A stretch of 64,000 bases of DNA from Brachypodium distachyon (taxonomy: Eukaryota > Streptophyta > Magnoliopsida > Poales > Poaceae), in assembly GCF_000005505.3 (NCBI RefSeq), contig NC_016133.3, positions 8,122,001-8,186,000 of the forward strand, read 5' to 3'. Below the pieces are notes generated by a model. The model searched no databases. It saw only the letters and a list, made by a program, of their open reading frames with translations, and was not told where the DNA came from. A program made the position numbers and the translations under genes. This document shows positions 49,902-61,047 of this stretch, piece by piece (position 1 is the first letter of the stretch; each line of letters begins with the position of its first letter).

Positions 49902-50843
49902 TCATATTCTTGGAGTTGCATAACTTGGGTGAGATGATCTAGAATAAGATGGATAATGTGCCCTTGAATCATACTTGTCCCATGATGGATAAGAACAAAA
50001 TTCAGCATAAGGATGTATCCATGACATTGGAATTGGTGGCCCAAAAGGAGGATATGAATTTGATGCATTGAATTTCTCCCTTCGCCAATTCCTGTCTTTA
50101 GACTTTCGCCTTGGGGGTGATCTTGATGCTTTTTCAGTACTTGGCCGATTAGCACTTTTTTCTTCACTCTCCTTATATTTTTCCAACAGCTGTGTGAAAG
50201 TGACTTTTGATGTCTTCCCCTTGTGCTTATTGCGGCCTTTGTCCTTCTTGGTTTTGCATGCATCGATCTGTGAATTTTCTTGTTGCCCCCCAGTGCTTGA
50301 TGTCTTCGGTGTAGCTTCAATGGAACGTTCACCTTCAAGAATGCCTTCAACATGCTCTTGAACAATTCCTTCACTTGTAGGATGAATCATATCCTCAGTG
50401 TGTACCTGCTCATCTTTATGTGAATCGGCTTCTTGTAGCCGATGCAATAACTTTTGGCCATCAAGACCAATCTGAATCGATTGGTCATCTATTTGTGTTT
50501 CAACAAATTTAAATCGTCCTTTCTCAACGGCCGATTGTACTATTTTATGACACATGTTGCAATTCTTAATACTATGTTCGAACGAATCATGCAACCTGCA
50601 ATACATCCGTCCTTGTATTGATGGCTCGACATGGTGATCAACAATTATAATATAATTATTCCTCTGCAATACACGAAAGATATCACACATGTTCAAATTG
50701 AAGATACACTTTTTATTCTCTAGCCGATATTTTTGTGATAACGGCTTTCGAACTATGCAGCCGAATGGTTCAGATTTGACATCATCCCATCCGGCTATAT
50801 GTTGATTTCTGCACTCTTTTTTTCGATAACTTTGAATAAACAA
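49902..50843 (-). CDS. Gag-like ORF of the retroelement
   Basis: 313 codons. The N-terminal half has a Cys/His cluster (CRLHDSFEHSIKNCNMCHKI) that resembles the zinc-binding part of grass Gypsy gag-like proteins. The C-terminal half is charged (KTKKDKGRNKHKGKTSK, EKASRSPPRRKSKDRNWRR) and ends with Tyr/Pro/Ser-rich repeats (PSYATPRI). It is probably the RNA-binding part of a gag-type protein. No catalytic motif is present. A frame break separates it from the neighbouring ORFs. Confidence 0.6.
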   Translation of the reverse strand: MFIQSYRKKECRNQHIAGWDDVKSEPFGCIVRKPLSQKYRLENKKCIFNLNMCDIFRVLQRNNYIIIVDHHVEPSIQGRMYCRLHDSFEHSIKNCNMCHKIVQSAVEKGRFKFVETQIDDQSIQIGLDGQKLLHRLQEADSHKDEQVHTEDMIHPTSEGIVQEHVEGILEGERSIEATPKTSSTGGQQENSQIDACKTKKDKGRNKHKGKTSKVTFTQLLEKYKESEEKSANRPSTEKASRSPPRRKSKDRNWRREKFNASNSYPPFGPPIPMSWIHPYAEFCSYPSWDKYDSRAHYPSYSRSSHPSYATPRI

Positions 50844-51178
50844 TTACAATAGCATCGGCTTTATGAAAAGACTTCAACATTGGCTTTAAGTTTCTAAAAC
50901 TAAAATATATAACACACATGTCTCACTTGAGACCAAATGTAAGCCAAGTATGAAACAAGCAAAGCTACCCATGTAGATATAAAATTTAAATAAAGCAATG
51001 GGAAAAACTTTGGATGTGATAATTTGTTAATATCGGTCTCTGTAAAAGGAACAATGTGTTGATCGATATGTTCTGTAACAATTATATTTCTAGCAAACAA
51101 ATTACTTCTCTTGATTGGTCTTTTAAAGCCTATGAAATTTTTGCTAATAGATGCATTAACAATTAAGTTATGCCCAAA

Positions 51179-52384
51179 TCAGAAAACAAATAAATTATTT
51201 GTTAGATATACCTCTTTCAAGACGTTGGGAGAGCATGATGGTAGCATAGCATGAACAATAGCTCGCTCCGCTTTCGAATGATTCTCCAACGCCTTGTCTT
51301 CTTCCTTTACTGGATCTCGTGCCTCTTCAATTTGATAATCTATGTTAACCGAACATTGTTCAGCTATATTTTCTTCTTTTTTATCATCATCAATTTCTTT
51401 GGCACGGAACTCATAGGGCAGCACGTACGCTCCCTTACATCCAGAAAAATCAAACACGGTTGTTTCACTACATTCACCATGCTCTTCATCAAGGATGTTT
51501 GCCTCTTCTGGACATGATTGCTCCCCGATGCTTTTAGCTTCTTTCGGCAATGAAGTGTTGCCGAAACTTTGCAATTGTGGAGGGCAAACCCTGACTTTGA
51601 ACGTGTTACGCTCATCACTCCTTTTCTCGTAAGCCTCATAAGCTTGTATTGTAGCAGGATCATGTGGCCTTTCTATTAGTTGCCGGTGAAGAGCTTCAAA
51701 CTCATGGAAATTTGATAAAAGTCTTTCCTTCAATTCATCCAGCCCTGCATAAGATTGTCTCACGATGCTTTTTGTTTCTTTCGGCAATGATATGTTGCCG
51801 AAACTTTGTAATTGTGAAGGGGGCGTACCATACGCTACAATACTAGATGAAGGCACATTAGCTGCTATTGAAGTTCCACTTATTCGGCTATTACCATTGT
51901 GATGGTGTGGAGCCGAATAATGAATATCGCTAGTTGCATAGGGTGCCGAGAAATCCGTAACATGAGGTGTAGCATATGAAGGTTGAGAGTAACCGGCCAA
52001 ATAGCTAGTAGTAGCATGGCCGATTACCACATCCATCGGCATAACTGGAGGTGCACCCACATGTTGTGAGTCACTTGCCGATGAATAAAACGATGAAACT
52101 CTCCCTTGCATGTTATAAAAATTTCTAACATTGGGTGTTTCATATTGATTAATTGAACTCAACATGTTGTTCATCGGCATATGAATTTCTGGGGTTGCCG
52201 ATGCATAAGAGTTCAAATTTGCATGTTGCAAGTTGCCAAGATAAGTTGAAGGACGGAGATTATTTTGCATCGGCTGTTGTAAATAGTTAAAACTAGGGCT
52301 GGCCGATACAGTACTCATATCAAAGGATCTAGCAACATCAACATAAGAGTAATTTGCATCTACATGACAAGATTGAAGGTTCAT
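51179..52384 (-). CDS. First ORF of the retroelement (Ser/Tyr/Pro/Asn-rich)
   Basis: A 401-codon frame beginning about 75 bp after the primer site, as expected for the first protein of an LTR element. The N-terminal 190 residues are low-complexity (Ser, Asn, Tyr, Pro, His). A phrase of about 19 residues, QLQSFGN(I/T)SLPKE(T/A)KSI, occurs twice (about residues 208 and 272). Between the copies lies a helical charged stretch (GLDELKERLLSNFHEFEAL). No known enzymatic domain is seen. The PSYATP motif also occurs in the next ORF, suggesting that both belong to one ancestral gag-like protein. Confidence 0.6.
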   Translation of the reverse strand: MNLQSCHVDANYSYVDVARSFDMSTVSASPSFNYLQQPMQNNLRPSTYLGNLQHANLNSYASATPEIHMPMNNMLSSINQYETPNVRNFYNMQGRVSSFYSSASDSQHVGAPPVMPMDVVIGHATTSYLAGYSQPSYATPHVTDFSAPYATSDIHYSAPHHHNGNSRISGTSIAANVPSSSIVAYGTPPSQLQSFGNISLPKETKSIVRQSYAGLDELKERLLSNFHEFEALHRQLIERPHDPATIQAYEAYEKRSDERNTFKVRVCPPQLQSFGNTSLPKEAKSIGEQSCPEEANILDEEHGECSETTVFDFSGCKGAYVLPYEFRAKEIDDDKKEENIAEQCSVNIDYQIEEARDPVKEEDKALENHSKAERAIVHAMLPSCSPNVLKEVYLTNNLFVF

Positions 52385-52460
52385 GTTACCGTCGTAGATT
52401 GCAACCTCCTGATGACGCTCTCCTCATAGCAAGAACGGGCTGGAGACCGTTCAAAGCTTC

Positions 52461-52480
52461 TTCCCCAGCGGAGTCGCCAA
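52461..52480 (-). other. Primer binding site of the retroelement
   Basis: TTGGCGACTCCGCTGGGGAA on the element strand, a few bases inside the 5' LTR. TGGCGACTCC... is a common primer-site pattern in grass Gypsy-type elements. The tRNA was not assigned. Confidence 0.65.
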
Positions 52481-52486
52481 AAAGTG

Positions 52487-53260
52487 TGTTCACACACGAA
52501 CACGTCACCGTGTACCACCCTCGACGCCGAGCGCGATACGCGGCAACACGCGTCGAGGGAGGCTCACCGGAAGCGCGATACGCAAGACAGTCTGGCGGGC
52601 GGTTTTGCTGACCCGAAACCCCACTCGCCCAGGAGGGACCCCGTCAGGGCGGCGCGGCGGCTATGGGCTGCCCTAGGTCGACTGCACCTAGGGCCTCGTT
52701 GATTCGCTGCCCTTCAATTCGAAGAATGACGAAGAACGAGAAGAAAGATAGATGGGAGAGAGATGAAAAAGATAAAGTTGTGGATGTGTTTGTTCGATTG
52801 GTGTTGTTTCAATCGGCCGTCACTCCTCATGTATATAAAGGGCGGCTGGACTTCCCGTGCAAGAAACGGACTTGGATCCACGTCCAAAACCCTAATTTGA
52901 GTCTAATTCGGACAGTTGGATCCGAACTTTCCAAAACTGTTCGGTCTAAAATCTGGCTGCACCTTTCGATCCAGTTTTGAGGTAGTAAACAACCTCGGAT
53001 CGCGACGACTCCAAAAGCAAAGTTGTTCGTACCAAAAAAAGCAAAGAACTTTCATGTTTACGACTTTTCCATCCGAGTAGATCTTAATGCCTATTTCTCT
53101 CTATTTTTAACTTCAGTTACCAGCACCGGAACTTCCGGCCGAACCTCCGGGTAAACCTCCGGGTGCTCTCTGTTACTGTTCCAGGAATATGCGGAACTTC
53201 CGGCTGATCATCCGAAACTTCCGGTAAGTTTTATTTGTAAACCAAAATTGGTTGTGAACA
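52487..53260 (-). repeat. 5' LTR of the non-autonomous element (774 bp)
   Basis: TGTTCACACACG to GGTTGTGAACA on the + strand, with TGTTCACA/TGTGAACA inverted ends. Confidence 0.88.
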
Positions 53261-53265
53261 ACTCC
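53261..53265. repeat. Right 5-bp target duplication (ACTCC)
   Basis: Identical to 48204-48208. Confidence 0.85.
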
Positions 53266-54870
53266 GTAGTACTTTCTCTAGATCATACGGCGCTGCAAAA
53301 GTATGGAAGTTATCCTCACAAAACTTTTTTGAAAGAATATCTTCACAAAACATATTTTTGCTTTCTTCCGTGGGAAATTTGCTTTGACAACCAGAATTGA
53401 TTCATGTACTCCTACCAGAATTGGTTGTCAACACTGCTATGCATACGATCTTCCCCGTATGATTTTTGAACGACGTTACACAACAGCCGTAGATGGACTA
53501 GGTTAAATCAAGAGAATCCACTGGATTGACATTGTACAGAAATCGTACCCTCTAAAAGTGTTGCATGTATGTTGTTTTTGTCGTACGAGTTGTTGGCACT
53601 CACCAATAAAACAAGAACAACCAGGTGTCGAAAAATGTAAAACGAGCCGTACGTTCCATGAAGGCCTGAACGAGGCAAACCGTAGTAGAGGGAGTAATCA
53701 AGTTAGCACTAATCAACCTCCTTTTTGAAAAAAAAAGTTAACTAATCGTTGGCACCTGATTAAAAGTGTCGACTTTGTTGCCGGAAAGATCCATAAAATT
53801 CTAAGTAGGGAAACGGACCATAATATACTATTGCGGATCCTATTTTTCGTCCTTGATTCCTTTTAGTTCAAGTGAATAAAAGTATTGACGCTACTCAATC
53901 TGGCTGGAAGCAATTGATCAAATTATTTGCTCAACTGACTGAACTATCTGCCGGAACTATAATTTTTTTTTTAAAAAAAAACATCATAAGTTACTCCATC
54001 GTTTCATAATTCTTGTCTCAAATTTGCTAAAAAATGAATGTATCTATTCCTAAAAGGCATCCAGATACATGTAATATTTCAACAAGAATTATGGAACGGA
54101 CAGATTATCTTGGTAAACAGAACGCTGACACTGATCCATCAGCAGTGTAAGAAAACTTCATGTTTCCCAATGAATTGAACGAACGCACTTACGCACTTGA
54201 AGTACAGCAGAAATAATAGGCAGCATGTATTCTTTAACAAGCGACAACTTGGGGAAACTGCAAAAGGCCGGTCCTTCACGCTATCATGAAAAGTAGTACT
54301 GTACGTTATCAGCAACAGGCGTGCAAATGCACCCTGCTAACTTCACCTCAAGACCTTGCCCAAGTAAAATTGAAGCCACTGGGCACCAGGTCTTGCTGAA
54401 TTTTAAGTTCAAGTGCACGTCTACATAATATACATAGCCACTCATGGTGCATATAATATCACATAAGAACACATTATACATACACTACCCTCAGGAAAAC
54501 GATAGCTGTTCTTTACGGCAGAAAAGAAAAGTAGCTCCCAGTACATGGCCAGACCTAACGCTCCTCATTACAAAAGAAATGAAGTTAACAAATTCTATTA
54601 CAGCTGGGTAAGCTGGCCCTGTCAACCCATGGATCAACTCTACTTTCTAAACTGACCATTACATCGATATTTCGACTGAGTTCAGGTTTACTGCTTACGC
54701 AAGTGACCCATGCGCATGTAGATTGTGGTCGAGTGACTGCTTCAGTGTGCACACAGGTTTTGCATTCCAGTCAGGAGAACTGTACATTCTATCAAATCGG
54801 ATCCTATTCTTGTACTTCAGAAACCAGCAATGATTAGATCACAAAGTACCTAAAGAATCTGGCATGTAAT
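53266..54870. other. Spacer and 3' flank of the COV-like gene
   Basis: No gene. A Stowaway-like MITE lies at about 53994-54104 (ACTCCATCGTTTCATAATTC ... GAATTATGGAACGG). The last few hundred bases are probably the 3' UTR of the COV-like gene. Confidence 0.45.
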
Positions 54871-57800
54871 CTATCTTCGACTAGATCTGATCCTGTTCAA
54901 TTCGTTGTCCTCTGTTTCCACTATTGATAAAACTTGAGGCATTGACATGCCCCCGGAGACAACAATCTCTGCAATACAAAACAATGGAATTATCAAAGTC
55001 ACACAAACTATATGGGACATGATGCAAACAAAATACAGGAAAAAATGAGCATACCGATGCCTTCACGAACAGATAAGTTTGGTCTAATCACATCACTCAA
55101 GGTGACCAGAAACATGTCCCCAATATAGAGATGGTTTGTTGGGACATATACACAGTATAACTTTTCCTCCCTAGAATAACTCTGAGAAACAAGGGAATAC
55201 ACACTCAATACAAATATTATACATGTACTTAACTGGCCAAAAGTATGAAACTGATGAATGCATGGCGAAAGATATATAAAAGAGACAATATTCGAATAAG
55301 ACAGTTACAAATGTTTGAGAGACAAATGCTAAAATTGAAACTAGAAAATTAACATTGGACAGACTGACAAGTTAGTTAGGAACTGTATATCGAGTTTTCA
55401 ATTCACAAAGCCACTGGCACATTGGTAACAAAGGTAACCTGTTGGTAGTTTGCACAAAGCACAAATGAGAGATTTCCCAGGGAGTAGCGGTATTTGCTGA
55501 GGAAATTGCACGGCAGGACCTTAAATTTGACATGCATATTCAGTTTCATCCATTAACTTGCAAATTTGAAAAGCGGGGCCTTAAACTTGGCAGGCTGGTT
55601 CATTTTAGTCCAAATCGATGAATTCAGGCTTAATTCGGCCACGCTGGCCCTTGTCACCAGCACTCCCTCTGCAGACACCACCCATGCAGTAGTACAGGCC
55701 CTTATATGGTTCTCCTTCCTACATGACATGCTGCAGTACCATCACAGATTGTCAAGCTTTTGACCAACACAGATTCACTCCTACAAACGGCTCCCAGCAT
55801 GCACCCCTTTGCTGCAGCAGATGCCAGCACTCTCAAGGGGGACTTTGGACTTTTTAAGTCAACAGCACTGACTAACAACTACAGTGTTGGGATTGTCATT
55901 TGGTAGAGTTCATATATCCTGCTCTTTGTTACTTTTCTGAAACGTAGCAGAGTTCATCTTTTCTTTAGATGCAGCAAAGTTCATCATTTTTTTAATTTCA
56001 ATAGGGATTTTTTTTAAATGAAGTGTCAATCGAATAACCAGAAGACTGGGGCCACATCTCAATGCAGAGAATAATTATGTAACTGCAAATGTACATAACT
56101 ATGATAATATAAAATAAAGTTCTAAAGGGCCAGCAACAGTGCTGTAATAGTCGCGTCATTCCAACCTGAAGTAGAACTTCTGAAGTGATAAATCCAAATG
56201 CATATTCGCCAATTCGAGGGTGCCTTATGATGACCACTTCCTTAAATGCATGCTTGTTTTGATCTGCATCAAAATCATATTAGTTATCTAAGCTTTGAAA
56301 GTTGAATTGTTATTTATACAATTGCAAAAGGTAGTGAATATAACCAGGTGAAATGGCAGCACTGATTTGTTTAGATGCATTATATATATGGCGAACAAAT
56401 GGCATTCGCTTTATAAACCACTCTCCCAGACCAAGAATAGATGTTCCAAGCCAAGAAGACATGAACACTCCGACAACAAAAATGAACGATATTGAAGTTA
56501 CAAAACCAAGTCCTGCAAAAAAGAAGAAAAATCATCTTCAGGACGAAAACCAAGTTTGAGGAACAGCTTTAGTCCAACATTAGATACAAATAAAAATCAT
56601 TAGATATTTTTGTACGACCAGGAACAAAGTAGGATTCCGATATCTTCAGGGCACTGACACAATAGTACTCTGCTTATATGAAGGAGAAATGATTGAATCA
56701 TAAAATATGAACCCATCCAAGAGTAAATATAAGCATCACTTGTTTCATGTAGGAACATATGAGTATATGGCACTTGTGTACACAATGGGCCGTGCAAAAT
56801 TACTAAACAGACAAGTAACCATATCAGATGTACATTATAAAAAAAAATGCAAGAATTAGTGCTTAGAATAGTTACCAACAGAAATACACGTTCAAAACAC
56901 AAACAGAAAGCTTGTGTAAGTTGTGTTACCTATTTGCCAATCAAAATCTTCATTTATGTATCATAAACACACATCAAATCTACTGTAGTCAATAGTTTGC
57001 AGTCCACTTACCCACACAACACAAGAACTAAGAAGTGACAAATACAAACCTAGATAGTGCTAAGGTAAAGATGGATAAAACATATTAAGAAAAATGTGTC
57101 TAATTATCAAAACACCTATAAATCTACAGCAAGTAAATAATTAAGGTAAACAGAAGTAGTTCTAAAATAAAAAATACGAAACATGTTTGTAACAAGATTG
57201 TCCAAATCTGGAATCTGATGTGCATCAACATTGGTAGCTAGTGCAACAAAAAATAGTATAATTCAATTATTATGCATACCAACTATATTGATTCCCAGAT
57301 GAGCATATATTGGAGAGAAAAATCCATCAACGAAGCAAAAGAACCACCAGGTTATATAGAATGTAACTGCAATCGGAAACAGGATTACACTGAAACAAAA
57401 CAGAGGACATTGCATCAGTAGTCAGCAATATAGTGAAACTTCATAAGTAAATAACCACCATTGCAAGTTTCTTAAATCGACACAAAACTTAAATACGACA
57501 TGTAATTTCTCAAAGAAAAGTGAAGAGAGCACACTTTGTACTAATAAAATATTCTTAAAATAGTGAAGATTCTTAAGAAATTGAACACAGTACACTATCT
57601 ACTCATCCAAATTCATAGATTTCTCTGGATATCCTTTACCAATGGTAAATTGGTAATACAAATACAGCTCATTTTTCCATCATTCCAAGCCCGGTGTAAC
57701 AGTACCACGCATTTGAAAATAAAATGCCAACAGATAACGGTGAGAAGTTTCTACGAACTATGAAGCTGTTGCAGGGTCCTAACATAACATTCAATCTCAA

Positions 57801-58861
57801 CCGCTGTAAACAGGAAAACACCCAAGCTTGCTTCATATCTGGGTCAGCCATGGGACACATCAACACAGCTGTGCAAATATTAATACGCTAACTGCCAAAA
57901 CTGTTAAGAATACGACTGTAGACTCCAATTGGCCGATCCAGGACAGCAACCTTAGCATTAGAAAAGACGCAAAACGTACAATTGGAGATTCAATAGTGCC
58001 GGTCTGAACCCACCAGCATACCCAACTTGCAGTAAGTTTCACATTTATACTACCTCTGTTTCATAATATAAGGAATATGAAGTTTTGTTAGGACAAGACT
58101 TTGACCAACAATTACTGTGTTAATATGTGGTTTATGTGACAAGAAATTGGTATCGATAGATTCGTTTTGAAAAGAACTTACTAGTAGTTGTGGTTTAGTA
58201 TCTTAGAAGTCACGTATTAATAGAGTAATTCTTGATCAAAGGCTTGTCTTAAGTTAAACCTAATACTCCTTATATTACGAAACAGAGCGCCCCGATGGAA
58301 GTAAGAAAGCCTAAAGATGCCATATTTCAACACTACACCAAAAGAGCCACACCCACTCATCCAATTTGCATTACACAAGTAACCCTACGAAATCCTGATC
58401 CAATGATGCATTGCAGACAAATTCCTACTAAATTGAGGAGCAATTTCAGAATCCAAGGAGCAGACATACCATCCGGTCATGAACTTCTTGGAAGCCCAGC
58501 TATGCACGACCTTATGGAACGCCTGAAACAAGAAACAACAAAAGGCCGTCAAATTCAGAACCCACGGCGATTCCGGCATTAATACTCCCCACCAGATCAA
58601 ATCTGACTCGGGAAGGCGCCGTAGATGAAAGGAGGTTGGGTTGGGGGTGGCGACCTCGCGGCCAGTCTGCGCCGCTGCGGCGGCGGCGGAAGCGGACGAG
58701 GGCTTGGACTCGTCATCTTCGGAGTCCGCGCCGGCGCCGGAGGACGTTGCGGTAGCGGCGGCGGCGGCGGCGGCGGCGGCGGACGGAACGAGCGGGTCGC
58801 GGTCCCGGTCGCGGCTAGGCATCGGGATTAGCACCGAGGGCATCGCGTCGCCCATCGACAT
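54871..58861 (-). CDS. COV1/LCV-like membrane protein (DUF502), 7 exons
   Basis: Exons in order of translation: 58655-58861, 58470-58522, 57280-57389, 56345-56512, 56166-56263, 55055-55181, 54871-54968. They give 286 aa with all junctions in phase. The N-terminus is a Ser/Ala/Asp-rich tail with RDRDRDPLVP and an Ala tract. Conserved core motifs are KVVHSWASKKFMTG (73-86), membrane segments at about 87-107 and 125-145, RMPFVRHIYNASKQIS (159-174), IIRHPRIGEYAFGFITS, CVYVPTNHLYIGD, RPNLSVREGIEIVVSGG. Arabidopsis COV1 affects vascular patterning and related LCV proteins act at the Golgi/endosomal membrane system. The closest match in motif terms is COV1/LCV3 rather than LCV2. No lesion is visible. 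Confidence 0.93.
55495..55660. mobile_element. One-armed relative of the 60.5-kb foldback element, in COV-like intron 5
   Basis: GGAAATTGCACGGCAGGACC, TTTCATCCATTAACTTGCAA and CTTGGCAGGCTGGTTCA match the left arm of the element at 60519-61047 in order. The second arm is missing or too decayed to see. It lies in the intron at 55182-56165. Confidence 0.55.
58050..58289. mobile_element. Stowaway-like MITE in COV-like intron 2
   Basis: CTACCTCTGTTTCATAATATAAGG at the left is mirrored by CCTTATATTACGAAACAGAG at the right, about 240 bp apart. It is inside the intron at 57390-58469. Confidence 0.7.
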
Positions 58862-60518
58862 TCGTAGCGGATTCCTCCCCCTTTCTTCCTTGCTGCTGCT
58901 GCCTGCTGCCGGCGCTGGCTTCTTGTGTTTGGGGTTGCGCGAGCGTTATGCTGGAGCCAGCCTCGTTCTCATGCTTAGGTGGCCGATGGGATTATCAGTT
59001 TTCTTTTAATCCGTGGTAGTGTCACCGTTTGACATTGTCTATTAATCTTTAAAAATAAATTATACTAGAGTTGAACTAATAAGCAATTAAAAATAGCAAG
59101 ACAAAATTTAAATCAATACAATTGATTTTGGGATGAATGGTCTGGTTTTAAACTTATGATACGATTCCGGCCGGCAGCCACCGTGTAGCCACATGAGAAC
59201 TGAATATTTTTTTCCCAAAGAAATGTTTCTTTTTTTCATTTTGGAGGATTAGGGATTTTGATTTTACTTGGCCAGAAGGATTTGGAAGAGTCTTAAGTTC
59301 GAATAAAAAATGGAAAGGATTATATTCTTTTCCCTCCGTTTCTTTCATGTTATTATATATAAGTTTTTTCTAGTTTTTTCCTAAAGTAAACTTTTTTAAG
59401 GTAAAGTTTGATCAAGTATGTAGGAAAATCATCAACATCTACAACTCTAAATTAGCTTTATTAGATTTGTCGTTACATATACTGGTCCCATATTAATTGA
59501 CTCAAATTTGTATCTATACTCAAAAAGCGTCTAGATACATGTAATATTTCGTCACTTAATATGAGACAAATGGAGTATATCTTTATAGTATACTTATTTG
59601 ATATTGTCATTACATATATATCTTCCTAATATACTTATTTGATATTGTCCTATGATATAAAAAATGAGAGAAGATTGTATTATTCTTCCAGTCTTCTCTC
59701 CTATATAGCATATGGTTAATGTTTATGCTATCATCTACATAAGCTCCTTTTTTTTACAGCATCTACATAAGCTCCTTGTTGGCCCTAAAGGAATAACAGG
59801 ACAATTGGATAATTTAAGAAGGCATCATCTTCAAAGAGCGCAAGATTTATTCCCCGCAAAAAAAAAACAGAGCGCAAGACTTATATAAAAGGATCCCTCG
59901 TTACCATCTTGGAAGTCACCGTGCAAACCAAAACTAGGAGTTCTTGATTTTAACCAACAAAATATATATTGTTCGGAGAAAAAAATCTTGTAAGGCCCAA
60001 TATATGCAAAAGACCCAACGTTGGACCCAGCCATCACTGGATCGTTGGATCAAAAGATTACAAAAAGGTCCAGCGCTGGACGCGTCCAATACTTACTCCT
60101 TTTGCGTTGGGTCTTATAGGGCGTAATTTTTTTCCACATTGCTCACGTGTAGAAACATTTACATAAATATTTTATTTATTAATACTTGATCTGGGTCAGC
60201 CTCCTGTCGCAGTGGTATTACAGCCAGAGTCTGCCTTCTGTCATGATGGTAGATTGCTCCTTTTTGGTGGAGAGATATTCCGAAGTTACAGGAAATTTAT
60301 AAGGCTTTACCAAATGCACTCTACAATGCAGTAAATGCATTACTTTTTTTGATGGAGAAGTGGTCAGGCAACCCTCTACAACATTCGTAGATCAGTACCA
60401 AGAGTTAAAGTGAACAATTTCACGGGCACTCTCTACAATTAATTATGGACAGTACCACACGACATTTGCTTTTTATGGAAAACTAGCCAATCACTTAGGA
60501 ACCAGATATTGGCAAAGG
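58862..60518. other. COV-like gene upstream region and spacer
   Basis: GC-rich 5' UTR and promoter to about 58990, then AT-rich. A Stowaway-like pair of arms is at about 59331-59577 (CCCTCCGTTTCTTTCATGTT ... AATATGAGACAAATGGAGTA). A small inverted pair, AAAGACCCAACG (60010) and CGTTGGGTCTT (60105), bounds about 105 bp. No gene is supported. Confidence 0.45.
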
Positions 60519-61047
60519 TGGAGGAAATTGCACCGCGGGTCCATTAACTTGGCAACTATGTTTAGTTTCATCCATTAACTCGCAAATTTGAAAATCTCAT
60601 CCATGAACTTGGCAAGTTGGTTCACATTGGTCCAAAATGCCGAATTCTGCCCAAACTATGCCACACTGGCTGCCGACGTGTGGCCATGCATGGTGTTTTT
60701 CACAATTTCCCGTAGGACGGAACTTTGCAGTTAACCCCCTGCCAATCTCAACTCGTCTATCCATGGTCCATAGCCCGACACGTTGTGTAAAAAAATTGCA
60801 CGCATACCCTCATCTTCATTTGTAGGGGGTTAACTACAAAGTTCCGTCCCACATGAAATTGCGAAAAACACCTCGCGTGTCCACATCAGCAGCCAGCAAG
60901 GCATAATTTGGGCAGAATTCAGCATTTTGGACTAGTTTGAACCAACTTGCCAAGTTCATGGATGCACTTTTCAAATCTGCAAGTTTAATGGATGAAAGTG
61001 AACGTAGTTGCCAAGTTAATGGACATGCAATGCAATTTCCTCGCAAA
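60519..61047. mobile_element. Long inverted-repeat (foldback) element
   Basis: The left arm (about 60522-60690: GGAAATTGCACCGCGGGTCC, CATGAACTTGGCAAGTTGGTTC, CCGAATTCTGCCCAAACTATG) is mirrored by the right arm (about 60860-61045: CATAATTTGGGCAGAATTC, AACCAACTTGCCAAGTTCATG, GCAATTTCCTC). The arms are some 170 bp with scattered mismatches around a core that is itself palindromic (CGTAGGACGGAACTTTGCAG and CTACAAAGTTCCGTCCCAC). It is non-coding. Confidence 0.75.

Larger units (their letters stand above)
48209..53260 (-). mobile_element. Complete non-autonomous LTR retroelement, gag-like only
   Basis: Two LTRs in direct orientation (48209-48984 and 52487-53260) are bounded by the ACTCC duplication. 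Read on the minus strand the order is 5' LTR, primer site, gag-like frames, purine tract, 3' LTR. The whole unit is 5052 bp. The interior holds three gag-like frames but no protease, reverse transcriptase, RNase H or integrase motif that I can find, so transposition would depend on a helper element. In two 60-bp blocks compared by eye (48541-48660), the LTRs differ at about 8 sites, so the insertion is not very recent. The primer site resembles Ty3/Gypsy relatives. Confidence 0.88.

Noticed and set aside
48209..53260. Reading the two 775-bp repeats as a segmental duplication
   Set aside because: TG...CA ends, ACTCC duplication, primer site and purine tract identify them as LTRs of one element.
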